Part shown: piece after piece, positions 1-8,554 of the stretch
Position numbering within the stretch: the first letter of the stretch is position 1
Layout of the letters: each line of letters opens with the position of its first letter
NCBI GenBank assembly: GCA_003049465.1
Contig: PYSS01000228.1
Location: 1-26,847 of the forward strand
DNA from: Magnaporthiopsis rhizophila
Taxonomy: Eukaryota; Ascomycota; Sordariomycetes; Magnaporthales; Magnaporthaceae
DNA length: 26,847 bases
Direction of reading: 5' to 3'
Position numbers and translations under genes: made by a program
Notes under the pieces: generated by a model
Told to the model about the DNA's origin: nothing
What the model saw: the letters and a program-made list of their open reading frames with translations, nothing else
Database searches by the model: none

Positions 1-2251
1 CTTTTGGTCGGTGCGGCCTATGTACCAGCAACCTCCATTTCTGGCGCCTTCTACGAGAAGCCGAGGTGCTTATGGACGCGCGCTCAGAACTGCTACATGT
101 AGCGCTGATACAAGGAGCACGCCCGTATTGATGCTGCTCCCTGGATGCCTGCCCGGCGACCTACCCTTGCCGACGAACTGGAGGGCCTAACGCACTAGGG
201 TCATTAACTCGACGGGGTTTGTTGGTGGCTGACGTCACGGCGAATGCGACAATCTACGATGACGGCCGCGTGGGCTCCTTGCTGCTCTCGGGTGGAAAAA
301 AAAGAAAGAAAGAATCGCAAGATTCGCAATGTGTAAGGTTGTTTCTTTTCGGTTCCTGAGATGCACCGCTTTCGCCATTCCCATGGTTGTGGTCGTGGGA
401 TAAAGCCGGAAATAAAGCATAAAAAAAGGCACGCTCTCTCTTTCTGCCTTTTTTTTTTTTCTTTGTTACCTGACCCTACGCGGCTGATCTCGATGACAAC
501 GGGGGCCCTGGACAAGGGTCCACTAAAATGCAGGGAACCCTGACCTTCGGGTCTGATGTTCGCCAACGCTGCGCCGACCGAGAGGCACGTTCCACCAGCT
601 CGACACACGAGACCCGACACACAATTGCCTGTGTTCTAACCGCATGGCTTTTCCACATCGCCATTGACTTGAGCGCTTGGCATCTCGTGGACACAGCATC
701 CACCAAGGGGTGTGGTGGGATACTATGGGAATGGGCATGCCGTGGCAGGTACCCGTTCGTCGGTCCCCTTTGCCGGCGACGAACGCGGTGGTGCAAGTTC
801 AGCCAGGGTGGTGAAAAAAAAGAAAAAAAAAATAAAGCCGACAGGGAGTGTGACTGAGAGTGGGTGTAGGGGAGTTAGGGACCCGAATATGCAAGTTTGA
901 CTTTCTGGCTGGCAATCTTAATTTTTATTGTTTATTATTATTATTATTATTTTTATTTTTTTTCTTCGTACTTTTCGTTTTTAGCCCTTCCTTCCGGGGC
1001 TTCGAGTGCCCGTCCTTGCCCTTTCGCCGCCGCCCGCAGCCCCAAAGCATAAAGCGAAAAGGCATCAGACCCTCGAACGCCCGGAGACGCTTCCGGGCGG
1101 TTCTTGCTGGCCGTGGTGATGATTCGACTCAGGTCGGTCATCCGTCGGCCACTTGCCGACTTTGCTGCTGCTGCTTAGGGTCGCTTGTTGCGCGCCCACG
1201 GGATGGCGTGAATGGATCATGACATCATACTTACAGGCAGGCGGATCCCCCACCGACTGCATCGTGATCTCGACTCTGCCCGCCCGCAAGAGGACAGTGA
1301 GAAAACTGGGGCTTGTACCGCTACACGCTTCGTCGCACTTCCAAGCTACCAGCTGACGAGGCCCGCCGGACTCGTGGCCGGTGTAACCGCTAATGAGGCT
1401 CGGGACGCGTGCAGGGGTCTGGCACAAAAGCTGTCCACGAGGTACTGGTACTAACAAATCCCCTTTCGGGAGAGCGAACCCCTCGCCGGCCCAGGATCGC
1501 CCTTTTGGAAACAAAAATTGAGCGAGGGGAGAAAAAAAAGGGTGGTGTGTGGCCCACTGCCTGGTCGCCATCCCTGCATCCTTGACTGCCCGGGCAGACA
1601 GGCTGGAGTGGGAACCTAAAAGCCCACTTGCATGGGGTTCTTACACTCCCAGACCCCAGTTGACTTTTTCCCATGCCCGGCTCCTTCGCACTTCTTGTCC
1701 CTGCGCCCGGGACGGTACATATCTTGCCCTCCCCCCGGGCTTGAATGTCCGTACCTGTTTGTTTAAGCCACTTTTTATGCTGAGGTGCACTGAACCCTTT
1801 TCTCGCTTCAACGCTCCCTTTTCTCCCTACCTTTGCTGTCTCCCCAAGTTCGCCTTTGCGTTTGGTCCTCGGAACTTCTGCGCAGCTTCCCGTCTGGTCC
1901 GCCCACCAAGCACAACACGACACAGCTCAGACAGCTCAGCCCACCTCAGCGGAGCTCTAACGGCGTACCTACCTGCCTATACTGCTCCCCTGAAACCACC
2001 CTCTGCCACTCCTGCGTTACTACCACAGCACGCGGCCGCCCTTGCTAGCTTCTTTGCTTTTTCGCTGGCTCCATCAAATTCGGACATTGCGTGGTCGCAT
2101 AGCCAGCGGCGCACATTTACCAGGGGCCTCAAACCACCTGGAGTGGAACAAACCACATACATCTGCCTATCAGTCGAGGTCAGATCTCAAGGCCCGGCAA
2201 TCACGCCATATACCAGGAAGATCCGCGCCCAGCGATCCACACGGAAAAAAG
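1..2251. other. Upstream region and long 5' leader of the zinc-finger gene; no supportable gene
   Basis: I see no recognisable coding gene here. Open frames at the left edge (for example 1-105 and 1-189 on the + strand) run in from outside the window but resemble nothing I know, so a gene end at the edge can be neither claimed nor excluded. From about 1630 onward the + strand becomes pyrimidine-rich, which is typical of fungal core promoters and 5' UTRs. There is no ATG on the + strand between 1780 and 2251, which suggests that much of that stretch is transcribed leader of the gene starting at 2252. A TTA microsatellite lies at 932-949. Long antisense open frames in this region have low-complexity translations and look accidental. 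Confidence 0.6.
931..963. repeat. TTA microsatellite with flanking T-rich tract
   Basis: Six perfect TTA units (932-949) run into a T-rich tract. This is a simple repeat in non-coding DNA. Confidence 0.9.
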
Positions 2252-3142
2252 ATGCACGCCAGGGACGCTTCAGGCCGACAGGTGTCGTTGCTAAACGACG
2301 ACGCGGGCGCACCCACCACACATGACTTCTACTCGCTCCCCCAGAGGTTATCATACACCACCGCCAGCCACGTCATCTCTCAGCCATACTACCCTTCGCT
2401 CACCAGGAGCGCGTCGTCATCTCCCAACGCGCCGCAGCTGCACCGCTCGGACTCGTACGACTCGCAGGACAGCAGCGAGCCGCTCTCTCCGGTGACGCCT
2501 AACGTCATGTATGCCGACTATGGTGCCCACACGGCCGTCTACACGCCGGACACGCCTTACGACGACTACCTGCCGGATGCGCCACAGGGGCATGGCTCCA
2601 AGCGGCCTGCCGCCTTCGGGGCTAGAAGCAGGACTACTTCCTATGAGGACGACTCTGCCGGCAGCCCCGGAGCCACCGCCCCGACCGACAGGCCCGGGAA
2701 ACGCTACCCTTGCCGGTACCGCGACAGCCACGGGTGCGAGAAGACCTTCACCACCTCGGGCCATGCGTCGCGGCACTCCAAGATCCACACTGCCGAGAAG
2801 GCGGTCCAGTGTACGCACCCCGGCTGCGCCAAAAAGTTCACGCGCGCCGACAACATGAAGCAGCACCTCGAGACGCACTACAAGGACAGGAACCGGCCGT
2901 CGGCCGCCTCGAGGCCCTCGGTCGCCGCGCGCCGTTCGAGCTCCTCGGGAAAGCACGGGCCTGGCAGCAGCGGCCACAAGCGGGTCGACAGCAGCACCCC
3001 GCTCTCGCCCGGGATCCCCGGCGGTGCCTGGGACATGAGGGGGCTGAACCTGCCTCTTCTGGGCCGCCCAGGCTACATGGCCAACCCAAGCTGCGGGCTG
3101 GACGCTTTGGCCATGGCCGTCGCTTGCCAGGAGGGCGCCTAG
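2252..3142 (+). CDS. C2H2 zinc-finger transcription factor, two fingers (Nrg1/FlbC-like)
   Basis: This is an intronless gene of 296 residues. The start is the ATG at 2252: it has A at -3, and the only in-frame start-like codon further upstream is a TTG at 2042. The N-terminal half (about 1-150) is Ser/Pro/Asp-rich and probably disordered. Two adjacent C2H2 fingers follow. Finger 1 uses C154, C162, H175 and H179, with an unusually wide Cys-Cys gap of seven residues. Finger 2 uses C187, C192, H205 and H209 with the normal four-residue gap. The finger-1 helix TTSGHASRHSKIH closely resembles that of the Nrg1 repressor family, and the two-finger C-terminal layout also recalls the Aspergillus regulator FlbC. 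The tail is basic and Ser-rich. The inferred role is sequence-specific DNA binding in the nucleus. Its target genes cannot be read from the sequence, and I cannot decide between the Nrg1 and FlbC lineages. Confidence 0.9.
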   Translation: MHARDASGRQVSLLNDDAGAPTTHDFYSLPQRLSYTTASHVISQPYYPSLTRSASSSPNAPQLHRSDSYDSQDSSEPLSPVTPNVMYADYGAHTAVYTPDTPYDDYLPDAPQGHGSKRPAAFGARSRTTSYEDDSAGSPGATAPTDRPGKRYPCRYRDSHGCEKTFTTSGHASRHSKIHTAEKAVQCTHPGCAKKFTRADNMKQHLETHYKDRNRPSAASRPSVAARRSSSSGKHGPGSSGHKRVDSSTPLSPGIPGGAWDMRGLNLPLLGRPGYMANPSCGLDALAMAVACQEGA

Positions 3143-4515
3143 GGCTTTTTTTTTTCTCCCCTGCCTCGTCCACCGCGGAACCACGGAACACCGGAGCAAA
3201 CAACGTCAACCGCAATACTCTCAGGACCTCCTATTTCTCAACTATATCCTGCTTCACGTGGCAACCACTTCACGATAGCAACATCTTGCAGCGGATATCC
3301 CACACCATTTTGCTTTTTCTTCTTTCTTTCCATACTTTCCGAACTACTTCAAGGTACACACGGCGTTCGGGACTGACTCTCAGAGAGGGTCTGCGCAAGG
3401 GATGATTAGGGTTTGGGTTTTGGGGCAACAAAAACGGGTCTGGTGCAAGTATACGATAGGCACTTGGGCATAGAGTACACGAGGAGACTCGGGCGACACG
3501 TACACATTGGGACGGCGCAACGGTTTTGTTCTTCTTTCTCTTCTCATTATTTCACTTTTTCTTGTGGCCACCGGAGCCATCTTCTCTTCTTTTGTTCATT
3601 TTTACTTTTGTTTCTCCACCAATGTCGAATATGGGGGTTGGTTTGCTTCTCACATTTCACAGCATCATATCATCAAAGGATATACACGGCGCCTTTGACA
3701 AACTTTTAGTGGCGGGGGTTATTATTATACCAGAAGGAAACGGGGTAGCGGGTTGGTTGGGTCAAGGGATACAGACACGGCGCCTTTGATTTTCCCACAC
3801 CATGGAAAGGGAGGACGACGGACGGATGGACGGTGACGGTTCTGGCCGGTTGGTCGCTCCGGGTTTTTGTATACACACATGGTCGCGAGAGACTTTTCTG
3901 GAAGCGGAATGAAAACCTACTCGTCAATTTTCTGACCCTGCCATCTTTGTTGTGCGTGTCAGCGGTAGCCGGGTCTCGAATGCGGTCAGAAACAGACTGG
4001 AGTCTGGTCTGCTGCTGCTTGCTTGCTGACTGTGCTCTGCTGTGCTGCCCTGAACTCGAAGCGCAAGAAAAAAGCAAGGCCACCGAGAGCTCTTGCGCGT
4101 TCCCCGCACTGAGGAGAAGCAGCACGACATCTCCTCATTCGGGTCCAGGGTTCCATGACCTTTTCCCCTCTTTTTATTTTTTTATCTTTTCAACTTTTTT
4201 CAAATTTTCATGTTTCCCGCCCGCTCGCTCGTCCGCTTGGTCAACGACATGGATTTGGGGAAAAGGTACTCGCGCCCTGTTCGGCCAACCCGGGGGCGGC
4301 GCTTCGCTTGAGAGCCAGACAGGTTCATGTTTGTGACTGGCAGCTTCGGCGCATGACTCGCAAGAGACGTGCGCCGGTCCCGTCTTTGCAGCTAAGCTGC
4401 AGGGGTGGGAAGGGGAAATGGCGTGGGCAAAAAACAATGCCCCGCACCGCGGATGCAAATTGCCGATCCATCCGGCTTGAGGCGGGAAGGGTAATAAAAA
4501 AAAGGGGGGCGTGGG

Positions 4516-4536
4516 AAAAAAAAAAAAAAAAAAAAA
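4516..4536. repeat. Poly-A homopolymer (21 A)
   Basis: Uninterrupted run of 21 adenines in a non-coding region. Its length is prone to sequencing error. Confidence 0.9.
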
Positions 4537-4660
4537 TAACGTTGCGTTGCTGCAATATCAACGCGAGTCGAACGAACATGGTCTGCCATCTCGATGATGA
4601 ACATATTCTCATAAAGAGGTAGGTGCTTGCTCGTTTCAGAGCATTCATCCTCATCAAACA

Positions 4661-4666
4661 TTTATT
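4661..4666 (-). terminator. Candidate polyadenylation signal for acetate kinase
   Basis: AATAAA on the minus strand, about 85 nt downstream of the acetate kinase stop codon. Fungal poly(A) signals are degenerate, so this is only a plausible site. Confidence 0.4.
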
Positions 4667-4750
4667 AACCCACTTGGGCAGGTAGGTAAGTAAATACCTA
4701 CACTGGGGTTGCGCGGTAAGCAAAAAAACAATCTGATATTCTCCCCGTCA

Positions 4751-6154
4751 CTATTCCTCCCACAAAGTATCGTCCTCTGCGCACCACCTGGCCATCTCAA
4801 ACTGCTCGTCCGTCTGGCAGACCAGGACCCGGTGCCTGGCGCCATCCCTGCCTACGTCCGCCACCGCCTCTGCGCCGTCCGTCGGCGCAGGGTCCGCGTT
4901 CTTGGCCTCGTCCAGCTCGAAGCCGAGGCAGCGACACTGGTCGACGACGGCGCGGCGAAGCAGCGCGCTCTTCTCGCCGATGCCGCCCGCGAACACGAGC
5001 GCGTCCACCTCGCCCCGCAGCGAGACGTAGTACGACCCGATGAAGCCGCAGATGCGGTCCACGACGAGATCAAAGGCCAGTCTGCGGCGGGCATCATCGT
5101 CGTCTTCACCGTCCTCGTCGTTGTCGCCACCCTTCTTCTCCTTGGCGGCCGCGATGGCGGCAAAGTCGGTCGTGCCCGCGAGCGCCTTCCAACCGGCCTC
5201 CTTGTTGAGGATCTCCTCGGCGCGCGAGATGTGCAGCTCCTTGGTAGAGCCGGGCGACAGCCGGCCCACGTCGCTGGCGTAGTGGAACACGAGGCTGGGG
5301 TCGACGCTGCCGCTGCGCGTGGCTCCCGGGAGGCCCGCCAGCGGGGTCAGGCCCATGCTGGTGTCGTGGCTCCTGCCGCCGCGGACGGCGCACGCGCTGG
5401 CGCCCGAGCCGAGGTGCAGGGCGATCAGGCCGACCTGGGCCGGGTCCTTGTGTAAGAACGCCGAGACGGCCCGCGTGACGTGGGCGTAGCTCAGGCCGTG
5501 GAAGCCGTACTTGCGCAGGCCGTTGGCGCGCGCCACCGTCTGGTCGATGGGGTAGGTGCGGATGTGACGCGGGATCGAGGCGTGGAAGACGGTGTCGAAG
5601 CAGGCCACGTTGACCACGTCCGGCGCGAGCGGGGACGAGGGGAGCTCGTTGCCGTCGTCGTCCGACGAAGACGACGACGACATGCAGGCGCGCACAATGG
5701 CGAGCGACGGCCCGTTGTGCAGCGGCGCCAGGTCCGACAGCTTCTCGAGCTTGTGCAGCGTCTCGGTCGTGATGTGCTCGGGCCGCTCGGCGTCGCCGCC
5801 GTGCACGATGCGGTGTGCCACCACGGCGATGTCGCCCTTGCCGCCCAGCTGCGGCAGCCCCTCGTCCTCGAACAGCTCGCGCAGGATCCGCTCGAACGCG
5901 GCCGCCTGCATGCCCATCTTGCTCTTGCTGCTGATGCTGTCGCTGTCGCTGTCGCCGAGGCTGTCGTCCCTGCGCACCGTCACGTCGGCGCCGTCGCTCC
6001 CTCTCCTCTTGTAAGTGAGCTTCGGCGGCGGCGCCGTCAGCCCGCTGATCTGCGCCTCGGCCACCCGCTTCGGCTCCGCGTGCCCGACCGCGATCTCGTA
6101 CACCGAGACCTTGACCGAGGATGACCCGGCATTGACGGCGAGTATTATCTTCAT
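4751..6154 (-). CDS. ackA: Acetate kinase
   Basis: Intronless, 467 residues. Acetate kinase reversibly converts acetate and ATP to acetyl phosphate and ADP. In fungi it is usually considered together with phosphoketolase, which supplies acetyl phosphate; no phosphoketolase gene lies in this window. The whole family pattern is visible: the N-terminal NAGSSSVK (N8, K15), HRIVHGG (R115), CFDTVFH (D187), YGFHGLSY (H219), LHLGSGAS (H247), GATRSGSVDP (R280) and GGIGEK (E394). These match the known phosphate-, acetate- and nucleotide-binding residues, so the enzyme is expected to be active. The protein is longer than the roughly 400 residues typical of bacteria because of three low-complexity insertions: about 56-84 (Asp/Ser), 158-172 (Ser/Asp) and 338-358 (Lys/Asp/Glu). 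The start is the ATG just before the conserved KIILAVNAG strand. No organelle-targeting sequence is seen, so it is probably cytosolic. Confidence 0.96.
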   Translation of the reverse strand: MKIILAVNAGSSSVKVSVYEIAVGHAEPKRVAEAQISGLTAPPPKLTYKRRGSDGADVTVRRDDSLGDSDSDSISSKSKMGMQAAAFERILRELFEDEGLPQLGGKGDIAVVAHRIVHGGDAERPEHITTETLHKLEKLSDLAPLHNGPSLAIVRACMSSSSSSDDDGNELPSSPLAPDVVNVACFDTVFHASIPRHIRTYPIDQTVARANGLRKYGFHGLSYAHVTRAVSAFLHKDPAQVGLIALHLGSGASACAVRGGRSHDTSMGLTPLAGLPGATRSGSVDPSLVFHYASDVGRLSPGSTKELHISRAEEILNKEAGWKALAGTTDFAAIAAAKEKKGGDNDEDGEDDDDARRRLAFDLVVDRICGFIGSYYVSLRGEVDALVFAGGIGEKSALLRRAVVDQCRCLGFELDEAKNADPAPTDGAEAVADVGRDGARHRVLVCQTDEQFEMARWCAEDDTLWEE

Positions 6155-6975
6155 TGCGGCCGTGGGGTTTGTATGATCTCTAGGTAGGTGGTTATGTTGG
6201 GGCGATGATTTGAATGCGGGTTTTTTTTTCTGGGCCGCTCCCTTTCGTATCCTTCCCTCCCCCGCCGGCGCGACCAGCTGGTACTTATTACAGCAGTTCT
6301 CGTGGTCGAGTCTTCCTCGTCTTCGTCTTTTGCAATCAAATCAGGTGTTTTCCATATGATTTTAAGCCTCTCTGCGGACGCAACCTTCCATGTTGATGGC
6401 TTCCCAGGCATGGCCTGATGCTCCGCTGACTGAGGACACGTCAAATGACGTAACGATAACGTGTGCTGCCCCTCTTCGTTGCCCGTTTGCGCCCACACCC
6501 CTCGAGCCCTGGTCCAGACCCCGAATAGCGGGACCTGCAGTGACAGGCAGGGGTCCAAGGCTTGGGGATTTGAGAGTCACGGCACGGCTTGTCAGATCCA
6601 CCTCTCACCACCTACAATCTTCTGGGCGCACTTTATTTTAAAGTAGGAGACTTGATTCGGTGAACGGGGCATCCAGGAATTGTCAGCGACGGCGTGGTTT
6701 CCTCGCATTAGACATCCACATTCAAAAGAGGACGCTCCATTCTCACAACCACCTAAGAATAATATCTATCTCCTACTCACTATAGATTCTAAATAGGGTG
6801 TGCCTGTCACTGATATCTCGGAACAATCATCCACCCCAACTTCAAACCACCATTCTGTCCTCCCTTGGCCTAGAACAAACATTGCGTGCTACATCTTTCT
6901 TTTGACTATTATTTCCAACTATTGAAAACCTGGCACTTAGGGCCTACCTCTCAGCCACGGCGCTCGTAGCCCCTT
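6155..6975. other. Upstream region of acetate kinase and downstream region of the next minus-strand gene
   Basis: About 820 bp between two minus-strand genes. It should contain the acetate kinase promoter and the 3' UTR of the gene ending at 6976. A TAGGTAGGTGG word lies at 6181-6191 and a bZIP/CRE-like TGACGTAA at 6446-6453. No coding segment is recognisable. Confidence 0.6.
6446..6453. promoter_or_regulatory. CRE/bZIP-like site TGACGTAA upstream of acetate kinase
   Basis: The octamer TGACGTAA lies about 290 bp upstream of the acetate kinase ATG. It resembles ATF/CREB-type bZIP binding sites. A single short word can occur by chance, and no binding evidence is available. Confidence 0.25.
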
Positions 6976-8554
6976 TCACGGGTGTAGCGGCGCCTCGCCG
7001 TCTCCCGGCTCAGAAACGGTCTCAAGCGTCGAATACGGGCCCGCCGGAAGCTCCACCGCGTTTTCCGCATGAGGTTCGGCCGAAGCGAGCTCGAACCGGC
7101 CCAGGGGGTACATAACCCCATTGAACATGCTGTCCTCTGCGTAGGACTGACCCCATCGTTGTATGAACCTCTCGAGATCTAGCAGGAACAAAATAAAATG
7201 GCGAGAAAACGGGAGGGCGTGTGTATAAGATTAGCTCGGATTTCAAGTCTTAAAAACAAAAAAAAAAAAGAGCAGAAATTCTCTCTTATATTATGGGGAA
7301 AAGAGGAAAGCAGTCGGCTGGGTACGCTTGCTTGTTCTTACCCTCAGGCCGAGAAAACTGTATCCCGAGGTGACGGATAGTGAGGCCGTGCGAGGAAGAG
7401 CCGATATCGGCCTGATGGGAGCTCGAGGCCTGGCCACCTGCCGTGTCGTCCACCGAACGCCCACGACTAAACAGCCCAAAGGACCTGCGCCGAGAGGACG
7501 AGCTCGTGCTGTGGCCGCTCGCGCGCCTCCCTCGAACTTCGAGCCGGAGCGACTTGCGCGTGTCGTCTCGGCTCCGTATCTCGCGCTCGAACGCACTTAC
7601 GTAATACTCGCGGAACCGGTGGTCACCGGCCAGGAAGGTCAAGGAGTGATGCAACGAAGGCATGTCCTTCCAGAGCTTCATTCGCTGGCCCGTAGCGATT
7701 CCCCTTACGGCCCCGAAGCGGTCCTTTCGTTCGTCCTTGTCGGACCAGACGACATCAATGTCGAAAAAGTCGATGAGCTCCCTCTGCCGCAAATCGCTCT
7801 GGAATCGAATAGAGTTTTCAAAGGTGGCAAATACGTATTTGACCTGGATATAAGCGTCGTGGATGGGGGTGCCGTCTGCCGTCACGTATCGTACCCGCTG
7901 CGGCTCGTTAAAGCTGACATAAAGCTCCATGTCACCGGGGTCTTCGAACCGCCGATTGTGAGCGTGGCGAGTAAGGGGTATTGTGTCTGCGGGTGAGCCT
8001 CCCGGCACTGTCGTAGCAGGCGGTTTATCTCGGTCAGTCGAGCCGCGCAACGCCGCCCTCCCTATTATATAGGTGGAAGCAAAGCGTACAGTAATGCTCC
8101 AGGACCTCCCCCTGGTAGCTGCATTGCCATGACAGGCGGCGATGGTCGACACCAGCCGACTCGAAATCCCACGGGCCAAGGTATACGGTGATCTCGTCGG
8201 CCGTACGCTCGAACAGAGTACTGGCAGATCAAAACCGTTAGGCGCGATGTCGGGGGTTAGGAAGGGGTGCAAGGCGAGAGGGGATAGATTGAGGAGAGAC
8301 TGTACGGGGTGATGAGACGGGCGGAGTTGGGTGCTTATTTATTACATGGTTGCTTGGTATCCAGGGGGGCCAAGATCTAATGGGCGGAGTGGGGTGGGCG
8401 GCTGGGAGGAAGTCGAGGAGATGGCAGAGACGGTCGATCTGGTCGTTGGGGTAGTCCAGGTCGAATCCAGCGGGCTAGTCTGGGCCTGGACATACGATGG
8501 CGGGTAGCGAACCGAGGAGGACGAGTAAGAGGCGCCCGAGGAGCCTGAAGCCAT
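6976..8554 (-). CDS. Conserved-looking hypothetical protein, spliced, with a reading-frame problem
   Basis: I do not recognise the family. Exon 1 is 8554-8346 (ATG at 8554; Ser/Thr/Pro-rich start). Intron 1 is 8345-8221 (GTAATA...CCAG, CTAAC branch sites). The next exon opens at 8220 and joins in frame, giving a stretch that includes DEITVYLGPWDFESAG. The last intron is 7341-7179 (GTAAGA...CTAG), and the last exon, 7178-6976, joins in frame after HLGIQFSRPE. In between, coding-like sequence moves through all three frames: VARLD stops at 8036-8034, LTEINRLLRQCREAHP continues in a second frame, and EDPGDMELYVSFNEP in a third from about 7945. Two single-base deletions would explain this (about 430 aa if undisturbed). 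Alternatively an 82-nt intron, 8089-8008 (GTACGC...ACAG, CTGAC branch), restores one frame and gives 402 aa. The C-terminal third contains Arg/Ser-rich low complexity. No membrane segment or signal peptide is evident. Confidence 0.65.

Larger units (their letters stand above)
3143..4750. other. Convergent intergenic region between the zinc-finger and acetate kinase genes
   Basis: The two flanking genes point towards each other, so this 1.6 kb should hold both 3' UTRs and terminators. The + strand after 3142 is T-rich. Open frames here translate to Phe/Ser-rich, unrecognisable sequence. A 21-A run lies at 4516-4536 and TAGGTA-type words at 4617-4626 and 4679-4703. I see no gene. Confidence 0.65.

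Noticed and set aside
2042..2251. N-terminal extension of the zinc-finger protein
   Set aside because: It begins at TTG, not ATG, and the first in-frame ATG with a good context is at 2252.
3404..3425. Telomere-like TTAGGGTTTGGG
   Set aside because: Only one TTAGGG unit is present, followed by degenerate G/T sequence in a 3' UTR; not a telomeric array.
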